Positions 31,956 through 38,682 of a stretch of DNA of 38,682 nucleotides are shown piece by piece. Source of the DNA: Bacteroidaceae bacterium. GTDB taxonomy: Bacteria; Bacteroidota; Bacteroidia; Bacteroidales; Bacteroidaceae. The notes below the pieces were generated by a model. The model saw only the letters and a list, made by a program, of their open reading frames with translations, was not told where the DNA came from and made no database searches. The first letter of the stretch is position 1. Every line of letters begins with the position of its first letter. A program made the translations under genes and the position numbers. The DNA is taken from the NCBI GenBank assembly GCA_017617575.1, contig JAFZVY010000006.1, positions 1 through 38,682 of the forward strand. The letters run 5' to 3'.

Positions 31956-32196
31956 AGTTAAAATGTAGTTATATAGGAAGTTAAAAAGACGTTTGATTGT
32001 TCGCTGTTTTTAGAAGAACGAAAATTTAGAAAATTAAAGAAAATTTCTTATTACATTCTTCGTAAAAAAATGATAACGAAAACAAGAGAAAATGAGAAGA
32101 AACAAATTTTCTTTAATTTTCTAAATTTTCGTTTATCCAAAACGGACATTCGTCTTTTTTACTCCACTTTAACTACTCTTTAACTCCTTTTTAACT
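31956..32196 (-). repeat. Symmetrical inverted-repeat element with opposed 11-mer arrays
   Basis: The inner arms are a perfect 30-bp inverted repeat, 32017-32046 and 32104-32133, beginning AACGAAAATTTAG. Outside them AAAAAGACG (31984-31992) is complementary to CGTCTTTTT (32151-32159). Outside that are arrays based on AGTTAAA, in opposite directions: on the minus strand AGTTAAAAAGG, AGTTAAAGAGT, AGTTAAAGTGG, AGTAAAAAAGA (32196 down to 32153), and on the plus strand AGTTAAAATGT, AGTTATATAGGA, AGTTAAAAAGA (31956-31989). The loop carries a 32-codon ORF. I do not recognise the element. Confidence 0.85.
32051..32149 (-). CDS. Possible 32-residue basic/hydrophobic peptide (candidate only)
   Basis: The reading frame begins ATG at 32149 and ends TAATAA (32053-32048). 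It would encode MSVLDKRKFRKLKKI, then CFFSFSLVFVIIFL and RRM. That is a strongly basic start, one hydrophobic segment of about 15 residues and a basic end, resembling small membrane-active peptides such as type I toxins. Codons 6-15 are made by one arm of the 30-bp inverted repeat. The other arm starts 5 bases after the stop, so the message would fold on itself. A GGAG lies 12 bases before the ATG, and a TATATTTG element is about 137 bases upstream. No family is recognised, and AT-rich DNA can give such a frame by chance. Confidence 0.25.
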   Translation of the reverse strand: MSVLDKRKFRKLKKICFFSFSLVFVIIFLRRM

Positions 32197-32275
32197 TCTT
32201 GCAAGTAAAGCGTCAGCTGAACTTGCGAAACTTGAAAAAATTACCCCCCCTGTTGGTGAGTTATGGGTAGTTGTT

Positions 32276-32304
32276 AATAATAATGCAAATATAGCATTAT
32301 TATT
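32276..32304. repeat. 11-bp AT-rich hairpin overlapping a promoter-like element
   Basis: AATAATAATGC (32276-32286) is exactly complementary to GCATTATTATT (32294-32304) across a 7-base loop. The minus-strand -7 element TATATTTG occupies the loop. No poly-T tail follows. Confidence 0.6.
32286..32293 (-). promoter_or_regulatory. Promoter-like -7 element (TATATTTG) upstream of the inverted-repeat element
   Basis: Minus-strand TATATTTG matches TAnnTTTG, with a TTGG near 32312-32315 as a possible -33. It would drive the 31956-32196 element and perhaps pyrH. Confidence 0.45.
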
Positions 32305-32426
32305 TGATACAACCAAGGACGGCTGTAAAAAAAGGAGTGAGGGGGCTGTGATGAGTGTGAATGAGGGGCTTTAGCGGATGGCTGACGCTCTGCGAACGGT
32401 GGCTGTGCTTCAAAATGTGAGAGGAT
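32305..32426. other. Gene-free stretch with one AGCC-family fragment
   Basis: Nothing is coding here. CCAAGGACGGCTG (32313-32325) is the reverse complement of the AGCCGTCCTTGG repeat core. GGCTGTAAAAAAAGG occurs here and again at about 32478. Confidence 0.5.
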
Positions 32427-32467
32427 TGCATTAGTCACCCTCCCTGTAGGGAGGGCAGGGGTGGGTC
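32427..32467 (-). repeat. 41-bp palindromic repeat, copy 2
   Basis: This is the opposite-strand copy of 30967-31007. Its central palindrome CCCTCCCTGTAGGGAGGG has one change. This copy is free-standing between genes, which shows that copy 1 in xerD is an insertion or spread of a dispersed repeat. Confidence 0.9.
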
Positions 32468-32483
32468 TTAGGGTTATGGCTGT

Positions 32484-32514
32484 AAAAAAAGGGGCGGTGC
32501 AATAGCACCGCCCC
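32484..32514 (-). terminator. Intrinsic terminator of the giant-protein operon
   Basis: On the minus strand GGGGCGGTGC pairs perfectly with GCACCGCCCC across a 4-base loop (32514-32491), followed by T7. It lies 25 bases after the stop of the 55-residue protein. Confidence 0.93.
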
Positions 32515-32538
32515 TTAACATTATATTAAGACGAAATT

Positions 32539-32706
32539 TTATTCCCAAAGATTGCCCCATTCGTCTGTGTTGTCGTCACGACGACGTGTGAGAGCATCTT
32601 CTCCGTCGGCATATCCTTCTCCGATAGAGAGGCAGATAGCCATTTGTTTTCCCTTGAACTCTGAAATCGTTGTTTCAGGCATAATATAACGTTTCTTCAT
32701 TTTCAT
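32539..32706 (-). CDS. Small hypothetical protein, 55 residues
   Basis: The frame runs from the ATG at 32706 to a TAA at 32539-32541. It begins MKMKKRYIMPETTISEFKG and has a central AICLSIGEGYADGED, followed by a charged RRRDDNTDEW and end GNLWE. Bacteroidales genomes often carry short proteins of this style (basic start with a Y-x-x-P motif, acidic W-rich end) next to secreted-protein genes, with no known function. It starts 27 bases after the stop of the giant protein and is followed by a strong terminator, so it is the last gene of that operon. A second ATG two codons in is equally possible. Confidence 0.7.
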   Translation of the reverse strand: MKMKKRYIMPETTISEFKGKQMAICLSIGEGYADGEDALTRRRDDNTDEWGNLWE

Positions 32707-32733
32707 CACCTATTTTTATTTTAGAGTTCAACT

Positions 32734-35700
32734 TTACTTAATAAATTTCTTCTTTGTCGTACCGTCAGTCATCTTAATGATGTTGATACCTGGCTTGAAT
32801 GTCTTCTGTGGAGTTCCATCCAAAGAGTAGATACCCAAGATTTCGATTTCCTGATTCTGATTTTCGCTGTTCTCTATGCTTGTTGCAGCTTCGAGAGCGT
32901 CATCAAGATCGAAGATAATCTTTCTTCTGATGCGTGCACCGTTACTCTTCTTGTATGTAGGATCCACGAGATAACAACGGTTTGCAGGAATCTGTGGGCT
33001 TCCAGCTTCTTCAGTGTTAACCTCATAGAAGCAAGCCTGCAACTCATCCTTGTGGAACTGGAGTACGTACCAGCCATCCTGAGCTTTAATCTTGCTCATC
33101 ATAGTTGGGTTATCAACTAATGGAGTTCCTTCGTGACCCTCAAGATAAACGCTGTCTGACTTAACGTTCTCACGATACCATCTTACACCGCCTTGACGTT
33201 CCTCAGCCTTGCTACCAGATGCGATACCATCGTAACCTTCAGGCTTAGAAGTATAGATTGCAACAGGAGTGTGAGCTGGAATTACACGGGTAAATGCCAT
33301 GTTACCCTCTTTTCTTGTTATAGAACCTAACTTCTCGTAAACAACGTCCTTGTACTTAGTATTGATATGGAGAGATGTGTAAACACCTTCGAATCCTGTT
33401 TCTGGATCTTTATAAGGGTGTGAAGTCTCATCCTTACCTGTTACTACGTATGCAGCAACTCCTTCAGGAATCTTAGCATCGAATGGAGCGATGAATGTAC
33501 CCCAGTGAGCGTTAGGAGCGATATACATTCTTGCGTTAGGCCAACGATACAACTTGATGTTAGAGATAACCATTGTCCAGTAAACACTTGGATCAGTGTT
33601 CTTGACTACCAACTCATACATCTCAAGCTTGTCGAAGTTCTCGAGATAGTTGTTGTAGTTAGTGTTCGCAGTCTTCTGTGTATCGAAGATGATCTGGAAT
33701 ACCTCTGGAATCTTCGTTGTATCAGATACGCACGTTGTTGGTGTATAATCGTAAGTCTTAACCACGTGTTTAGTCCTTGCGTTTCTTATCTCGAATGTGA
33801 TAGTACCTGGATGGCCCTCGCTGAGATAACCAATCTGTGCGCTGAATGTGTAAGCCTGTCCTGGGTCGAGTGGCATTTCGTAACCTAATTCTGAACCATA
33901 GCTGTAAACAGAGTTAGAAGAACAGAAGTAGTTTGGCTTGTCAAATATGAAGCGTGCAGCTGTACTGTACGTATTCTCGTTGCCATCGAAGTCCAAAGAA
34001 CCAGCGTTAGTGAACTTAGTCCATATCTGCTCTGCTGTTGTAGAAGTAGCTCCAATACCTCCGGTGAGTGGATGCTCTACAGAAGGATCGTCAATGCTCC
34101 ATCCGTACAACTGAGCGAATCCGTTGTTCTTTACCAATGCGAAGTTAGCATTGTGAACACAGTTGATGTCCTCGTTCTGAGTAATCCACTTGCTCTCGTC
34201 CTTCAAGATGTTTATAAGACTATCCACGATGAAATAAGAACTGTTGTTGTAACCGTCAGTCTTTCCACTCTTTTCTGTCAAATACTTCTTGGCGAAGTTG
34301 TGAGCAGTAATCAAGTCGCGGTTCATATAAGTAGAGTATTCACTTACGTTGAATCCGATTGACTTCTTTTCGTCACGCTTGATGAGCTTCCAGAGTTCTG
34401 CGATTTGCTCGTCTGTTGCTGGGTCATCCTCCTCGTAATCCTTAAGCTGACGACCACGAACGAACTGACAGAACTTCCAGTTGAACCAGTTCACGTTAGC
34501 GTCTTCAATAGTGAAGTAAACGTGAGCTTCACCATTTTCACGTGTGCGGACGACGATAGAGTCAATCTCGAATTCCTGAGATACTACGTTGAAAGCGTCG
34601 TCTCTGTGAATCTCACCGTCACACAAGTTGATTGTGTCTGTTGAGGATACAGGAATTCCGTTGTTGTGCCATGTACGGTCAGTAGTGACGTGCATTCTGA
34701 CACCCTGGAACTCGTCTGGAGCAATGCTGTTGTTCTCGTTCAAAACACGTGTGAGCACCTTAACAGAGTAGAGGTAACCCTTTTCAAGGTCAATAGCCTT
34801 TGCGTGGATAGTAGCATCCTCAAGTGGACCTTCGTTTGAATTTCTCCAGTACTCCATGTATGGAGTTGTCATCTGTGAGTTCTCAGCAGTTGGATTAGTC
34901 TTGCTTACATGCTCAGACCAGTTGTTTACCTTGAAGTTTCCATCTGACCACACATAGTTGTCATAATAGTACTTCTTGTATGTCCATGCATCGAACATGT
35001 ACTTAAGAACTGGGTAGTCCGTGTAAACTTCAGGATCTGATGCGTTAGAGTAAGTGAAGTTCTCAAATCCATTCTGGAAGATTGCGTAAAGCATCTTTTT
35101 GATATCGTTATTATCGTAAGAACCATTGTCCAAACCTTCTTTAAGTGTAGCCAATGTGGCATCACATTTTGCCTTCATGTCTGCTGTGTAAACATTGCTC
35201 TTAGCCATGTATGCTTTACATGAATCATAGTAATGCAGAGCTGTAGCATAATACTCTGCTGACTCCTTGGCTGCCTTGATTGCCTCGATAGCTGCTGTTA
35301 CTACGTTTGGCTGTGGGTTCATCTTGAACTTCAAGATTGCAAGTGCCTGATTTGCCTTTACAGTATTGTTCATTGGAACATCATCAGGAACTGCCTCTGA
35401 TGAGATATCAATCTTCTCAGATATGTATTCAAGACGGAAGTTATCAATTCTGAACTCTTCGTTAGCCTTGAGCGTACCATTGACACCAATAGTGATAGAA
35501 GACTCATTTGTCTGAACAATGATAAGCTGCTCAACTTCCTTGGCATCGTCTGGACTTGCGCTTGAAGCAACGTATGAGTTAAGGTTGTTACCGAATACAG
35601 TCATTGTCTTTGAATTTGTGTAAACGGTAGCCCTCATCTTGTAGAGACCTGATGGTACAGAGTCAATACGCTGCTGGTAGTTCACCGCAATAGGTGTGCT

Positions 35701-38682
35701 GGCAGTATTGTTTCTGTATGCGTAACGTGTACCTGATACTTTGCTCCAAGGTCTAACAGTTCCATCACCACTTACCTTTGCATTTTCGAGTGGCTTGCAG
35801 CTTATATCAGTTCTTGTACCCCAGTGTGCTCCCTTGTTCTCGAAGCTTGGGTTGTAGATAGCACCTGTCCAGTCAGTATGCTCTGAAGTCTGGTACTTAG
35901 TGGCGATGCGGAGAACGTCCTCAAGTACGTCAGCCTCATGCTTACCATCTGTGATGTCACCATTATCGTAAGCTGTGATAACGTCCTTAGCAAGCTGATT
36001 AAATTTCAACAGTCCAGCCTCGTCAAGAGCATTTGCCTTGATGAAGAACTCGTTGAGACCCTTGTAGATTTCAATTGAGCTCAAAGTATGGTTGACATAC
36101 TCCTTAAGCATGCTGTTAAGCTCTGTGAGGTAGTTTGCATCAGATGCAGCTGTCTGCTTAATTGCCTCGTCGTAAACATTTTTGAGGAGAGCAAGTGAAT
36201 CCTTGTTCATATCCTGCTTAGTATATGGCTCAGCCCATTCGCAAGTACTCTTCAACTGATTGAGCAAGTCCTCATTGTCAATAGGACCGAGGTACTCGAG
36301 CTGGAAGGCGTCAACCTTGTACCAGCAACCTTTCTCGGTTGGGTAGTCAGGGAATTCCATACCAGTACCACCGATAGCACCGATAGTCAACTCACGGTTT
36401 GTTACCTTGACTTCAACCTCAGCCTTTGTTGCATGACGCTTTGCATCGTCATAGTTGTATTTTGAATTGTTAGTAGGAGCACTGTGCTCGTCGTTACCAA
36501 ATACGAATACGTAGTTAGTGTTGTAAGAAGCAACGTAAGCAGATACACGGTACTTACCGTTAGGAATGTCATGGATTGTCTGCTTGATGATACCTCCGAC
36601 CTCACCGTCTGACCATGTGTTAAATACATAGTTGTAAAGTGGAGCCTCACCTTCTTTACAGTTATCAACCCATGTCTCGTAAGTAGCATTACCGTATGCA
36701 CTCTTTACACCTACGTCGGTACCGCCGTCCCATGTCCAGCCTTTACCTACTCCGTCCTCGAAGCCTGGGTTGTCAATAAGACTTGTGAAGTCACCTGACT
36801 GCTGGCTTATGAGAAATTCGTGGTAAATCTGCTTTGGAGCGCCATCGTCCTCAGCTGTGAGTGTACGGTCTTCGTATTTCTTGTTAATCTTGGCGATTGC
36901 GTCCTCGAAGTGATCGTGAGCTACCTTCTCAAAGCCCTTGCCATTGTCGTACTCAGCCTCCATTGCCACGTATGTGTCAATCTGCTCTGTAATATCCTCG
37001 AAGAGGTTCATTGATTCCTGAGCCTTAGACTCAGCCTCCTTGAGAGCCTTACCATTGGCAATACTGTGGTTCTCCTTGAATGCGTTGATAGCATCGATAA
37101 GCTCTGTCTCAACGTCCTTGTTCATTATCTGACCGATGTACTTGTCTCTTGCTGCATCTGTCAGCTTGGTAACCTGCTCGTCAGAGTATGTCTCACCCTG
37201 ATAAACAAGCTTAATCATCTTGAATGCAAGCCATGAGAAGTTAGGGTGGTCAAGCTCGAACCAGAAGTCAATATTACCATTTTCCTCTACGAAGAAGTCA
37301 ATCTCGTCAGACTCCCAGAATACACCTTTATCTGTGAGTTTGTAGTTTGTTGTACTTTCAATGTTGTTTGCAACGAACTTGTAGCCCTTTGGTCTGTAAG
37401 CACCAGTTTCGCACTGTGCAAGACGTGCAATGATGCTGATAGTGTAACGTCCAGGTCTGTAACCAGTCTCACCTTTGTGGTAAATCTTGAGGTGGTGATT
37501 GCCAAGATAGTTTTCATCGGCAGAACTCCAGAACTCTGTGAATGGGTTTGTCATTGGTGTACCACCATCTTGACCCAATTCAGCCTCTGTTGACCATGTG
37601 TTGACGTGGAAATAGCTGTTAAGACTTACGATTTCTGTCTTGTCGTAGTCGTAAATCTCCCAGTCCTTGACAACTGCCTCGGCACGGTTACCCCAGCCGA
37701 ACTGACCTGTCTTGTAGCCACTGTTACATTGCCAGTCAGCAACAGCCTCAGTCATCTCCTTACCAGGAGTGTCCTGCTGCTTGATAGCTGCGATGTAGTT
37801 GCTCTGTACGCTCTGAAGCTCAGTAGTACCGTCGGTGATTTCACCGTTAGACCACTTGTTCTGAATGTCCTTTACGAACTCTGTGAATGCAGTCTTACCA
37901 GCATTGTCGAGGGAGTTACCCTTCTCGATGATAGTGCTGATGTTGCTATAGATAGTAACGGATGCCTGTGCAGCCTTGTTCTTTGCCTTGAGGTCGGCAA
38001 TGGCAGCCTTGAGTCCAGCCTCGTCGTCGTGACTAACTGTCTGTCCTGTCTTTCTTGAGTTACGGAGGTCAAGCTCAACGTCGGCGTTCATCTTCATCTT
38101 GAGGAGTGCGTCTGCATTACCAAGCTGTGTTTGAAGCTCTGTAATGTACTCGTCAAGATTCTTCTTACCATTATATATAAGGTGTACGTTGTCCACCTTG
38201 TACCATACGTGGTCATCGCCAAACAATGTAGCACCCTCGCCAGCTGAAGCCCATGCGTAGATTTCTACGTTTGATATCTCATCAACGCTGAAGTTGAGAA
38301 CCATGTCAACACCTGTCTGCTGAACCTGTGATGGGTTTGACACCATGTCTTCCTCGCCAGCATTGAGGTGGAGCCAGTTGTATGATTCGTCGTTGTTACG
38401 TGTAGAAGCCATCAAGGCTGTGAGTGTGTATGTACCAGGTGCAAGACCCTTGAGTGTCTGGTGGATTGGAGTACCGCCTCCGTTAATCCATGTGTTGAAG
38501 ACATAGTGACCGTCAGAACCTGACATCTTGTATGTGCCGTTGGTGTTGTCCTTTGCACCTGTATCACCACCGCCATCTCCGAGAGTCCAACCTGAATAGT
38601 CTCCTGTCTCGAAGCTTGGGTTAGTGATCATAAGCTCTGTAATCTCACCTACGCCATTGTCAACAATCTTGGCAGCGTTGAG
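32734..38682 (-). CDS. Giant secreted multi-domain protein with C-terminal T9SS sorting domain (5' end beyond the window)
   Basis: The frame is open to the right edge; 1982 residues are visible and the start is outside. Repeated beta-sandwich modules begin with NPSFExxxxxGWT patterns: ITNPSFETGDYSGWTLGDGG (start about 38631), LIDNPGFEDGVGKGWTWDGG (about 36770) and AIYNPSFENKGAHWGTRTD (about 35860). These resemble carbohydrate-binding modules. Alpha-helical FIVAR-like linkers lie between them. Near the C-terminus is a module with NAHWGTFIAPFDAKIPEGV and IPAHTPVAIYTSK. The last residues, GIYSLDGTPQKTFKPGINII and KMTDGTTKKKFIK, fit a type A T9SS sorting signal, so the protein is probably exported and surface-attached. 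No catalytic domain is recognised in the visible part. Confidence 0.85.
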   Translation of the reverse strand, partial: LNAAKIVDNGVGEITELMITNPSFETGDYSGWTLGDGGGDTGAKDNTNGTYKMSGSDGHYVFNTWINGGGTPIHQTLKGLAPGTYTLTALMASTRNNDESYNWLHLNAGEEDMVSNPSQVQQTGVDMVLNFSVDEISNVEIYAWASAGEGATLFGDDHVWYKVDNVHLIYNGKKNLDEYITELQTQLGNADALLKMKMNADVELDLRNSRKTGQTVSHDDEAGLKAAIADLKAKNKAAQASVTIYSNISTIIEKGNSLDNAGKTAFTEFVKDIQNKWSNGEITDGTTELQSVQSNYIAAIKQQDTPGKEMTEAVADWQCNSGYKTGQFGWGNRAEAVVKDWEIYDYDKTEIVSLNSYFHVNTWSTEAELGQDGGTPMTNPFTEFWSSADENYLGNHHLKIYHKGETGYRPGRYTISIIARLAQCETGAYRPKGYKFVANNIESTTNYKLTDKGVFWESDEIDFFVEENGNIDFWFELDHPNFSWLAFKMIKLVYQGETYSDEQVTKLTDAARDKYIGQIMNKDVETELIDAINAFKENHSIANGKALKEAESKAQESMNLFEDITEQIDTYVAMEAEYDNGKGFEKVAHDHFEDAIAKINKKYEDRTLTAEDDGAPKQIYHEFLISQQSGDFTSLIDNPGFEDGVGKGWTWDGGTDVGVKSAYGNATYETWVDNCKEGEAPLYNYVFNTWSDGEVGGIIKQTIHDIPNGKYRVSAYVASYNTNYVFVFGNDEHSAPTNNSKYNYDDAKRHATKAEVEVKVTNRELTIGAIGGTGMEFPDYPTEKGCWYKVDAFQLEYLGPIDNEDLLNQLKSTCEWAEPYTKQDMNKDSLALLKNVYDEAIKQTAASDANYLTELNSMLKEYVNHTLSSIEIYKGLNEFFIKANALDEAGLLKFNQLAKDVITAYDNGDITDGKHEADVLEDVLRIATKYQTSEHTDWTGAIYNPSFENKGAHWGTRTDISCKPLENAKVSGDGTVRPWSKVSGTRYAYRNNTASTPIAVNYQQRIDSVPSGLYKMRATVYTNSKTMTVFGNNLNSYVASSASPDDAKEVEQLIIVQTNESSITIGVNGTLKANEEFRIDNFRLEYISEKIDISSEAVPDDVPMNNTVKANQALAILKFKMNPQPNVVTAAIEAIKAAKESAEYYATALHYYDSCKAYMAKSNVYTADMKAKCDATLATLKEGLDNGSYDNNDIKKMLYAIFQNGFENFTYSNASDPEVYTDYPVLKYMFDAWTYKKYYYDNYVWSDGNFKVNNWSEHVSKTNPTAENSQMTTPYMEYWRNSNEGPLEDATIHAKAIDLEKGYLYSVKVLTRVLNENNSIAPDEFQGVRMHVTTDRTWHNNGIPVSSTDTINLCDGEIHRDDAFNVVSQEFEIDSIVVRTRENGEAHVYFTIEDANVNWFNWKFCQFVRGRQLKDYEEDDPATDEQIAELWKLIKRDEKKSIGFNVSEYSTYMNRDLITAHNFAKKYLTEKSGKTDGYNNSSYFIVDSLINILKDESKWITQNEDINCVHNANFALVKNNGFAQLYGWSIDDPSVEHPLTGGIGATSTTAEQIWTKFTNAGSLDFDGNENTYSTAARFIFDKPNYFCSSNSVYSYGSELGYEMPLDPGQAYTFSAQIGYLSEGHPGTITFEIRNARTKHVVKTYDYTPTTCVSDTTKIPEVFQIIFDTQKTANTNYNNYLENFDKLEMYELVVKNTDPSVYWTMVISNIKLYRWPNARMYIAPNAHWGTFIAPFDAKIPEGVAAYVVTGKDETSHPYKDPETGFEGVYTSLHINTKYKDVVYEKLGSITRKEGNMAFTRVIPAHTPVAIYTSKPEGYDGIASGSKAEERQGGVRWYRENVKSDSVYLEGHEGTPLVDNPTMMSKIKAQDGWYVLQFHKDELQACFYEVNTEEAGSPQIPANRCYLVDPTYKKSNGARIRRKIIFDLDDALEAATSIENSENQNQEIEILGIYSLDGTPQKTFKPGINIIKMTDGTTKKKFIK

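Noticed and set aside
31899-32538. tRNA or known riboswitch in the large pyrH upstream gap
   Set aside because: No cloverleaf, CCA-type end or recognisable riboswitch core is visible; the gap is explained by the inverted-repeat element, a 41-bp repeat and a terminator.

Overview
The window looks like chromosome of a gut or oral Bacteroidales bacterium, most likely a Prevotella/Segatella relative. The reasons are TAnnTTTG promoter -7 elements in front of many genes, the acpP-fabF-rnc gene order, a plant-type long IspG, a bacterial GH3-family protein, and a giant secreted protein ending in a type IX secretion sorting domain. Most genes are housekeeping. I see no prophage, insertion sequence, CRISPR array, tRNA or rRNA. 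The unusual content is in the spaces between genes and in a few gene structures.

Layout, left to right. The 5' two thirds or more of dnaE (minus) is divergent from rpoN (plus). rpoN is followed by a PAP2-like membrane protein, purE, ispG, a flavin reductase-like protein and a TlpA-like thioredoxin. A strong bidirectional terminator at 8908-8954 closes this block. Next is a minus-strand envelope cluster, transcribed in the order GT9 heptosyltransferase-like, LTA-synthase-like sulfatase, lipid A acyltransferase-like, a second LTA-synthase-like sulfatase, GT2 glycosyltransferase. It probably builds or decorates lipopolysaccharide. A small DUF4250 protein and rpsO (both minus) lie divergent from typA. 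Then acpP, fabF and a fused RNase III-HAD phosphatase gene form a fatty-acid/RNA block, followed by a GH3 adenylating-type enzyme, a large lipoprotein and a DUF3108 protein. A small membrane protein and an S41 carboxy-terminal protease (minus) are divergent from xerD. pyrH, a 55-residue protein and the C-terminal part of a giant secreted protein (all minus) complete the window.

Intergenic DNA is crowded with short repeats of several kinds. AT-rich arrays with a strict 7- or 8-base period abut start or stop codons (13215, 16822, 17453, 17645, 19990, 30011, 31907). Three or four spacers carry palindromic arrays, each built from its own private word (3102, 9036, 22910, 27722). A 64-bp repeat is present in two identical copies flanking xerD, plus a degraded inverted copy. 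A 41-bp palindromic repeat has inserted at the 3' end of xerD and now encodes its last 12 residues and its stop codon. An AGCC...GGCT mini-hairpin family is also scattered through the window.

The two most noteworthy items are these. (1) A single-frame fusion of RNase III to a phosphoglycolate-phosphatase-type HAD domain, whose first codons form a near-perfect intrinsic terminator hairpin. (2) A symmetrical inverted-repeat element of about 240 bp upstream of pyrH (31956-32196), with opposed 11-mer arrays at its ends, a perfect 30-bp inverted repeat inside, and a 32-codon basic/hydrophobic peptide ORF between the arms preceded by a promoter-like element. It could be a toxin-like peptide gene, a structured RNA or a miniature mobile element. 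All functional calls come from sequence reading alone.
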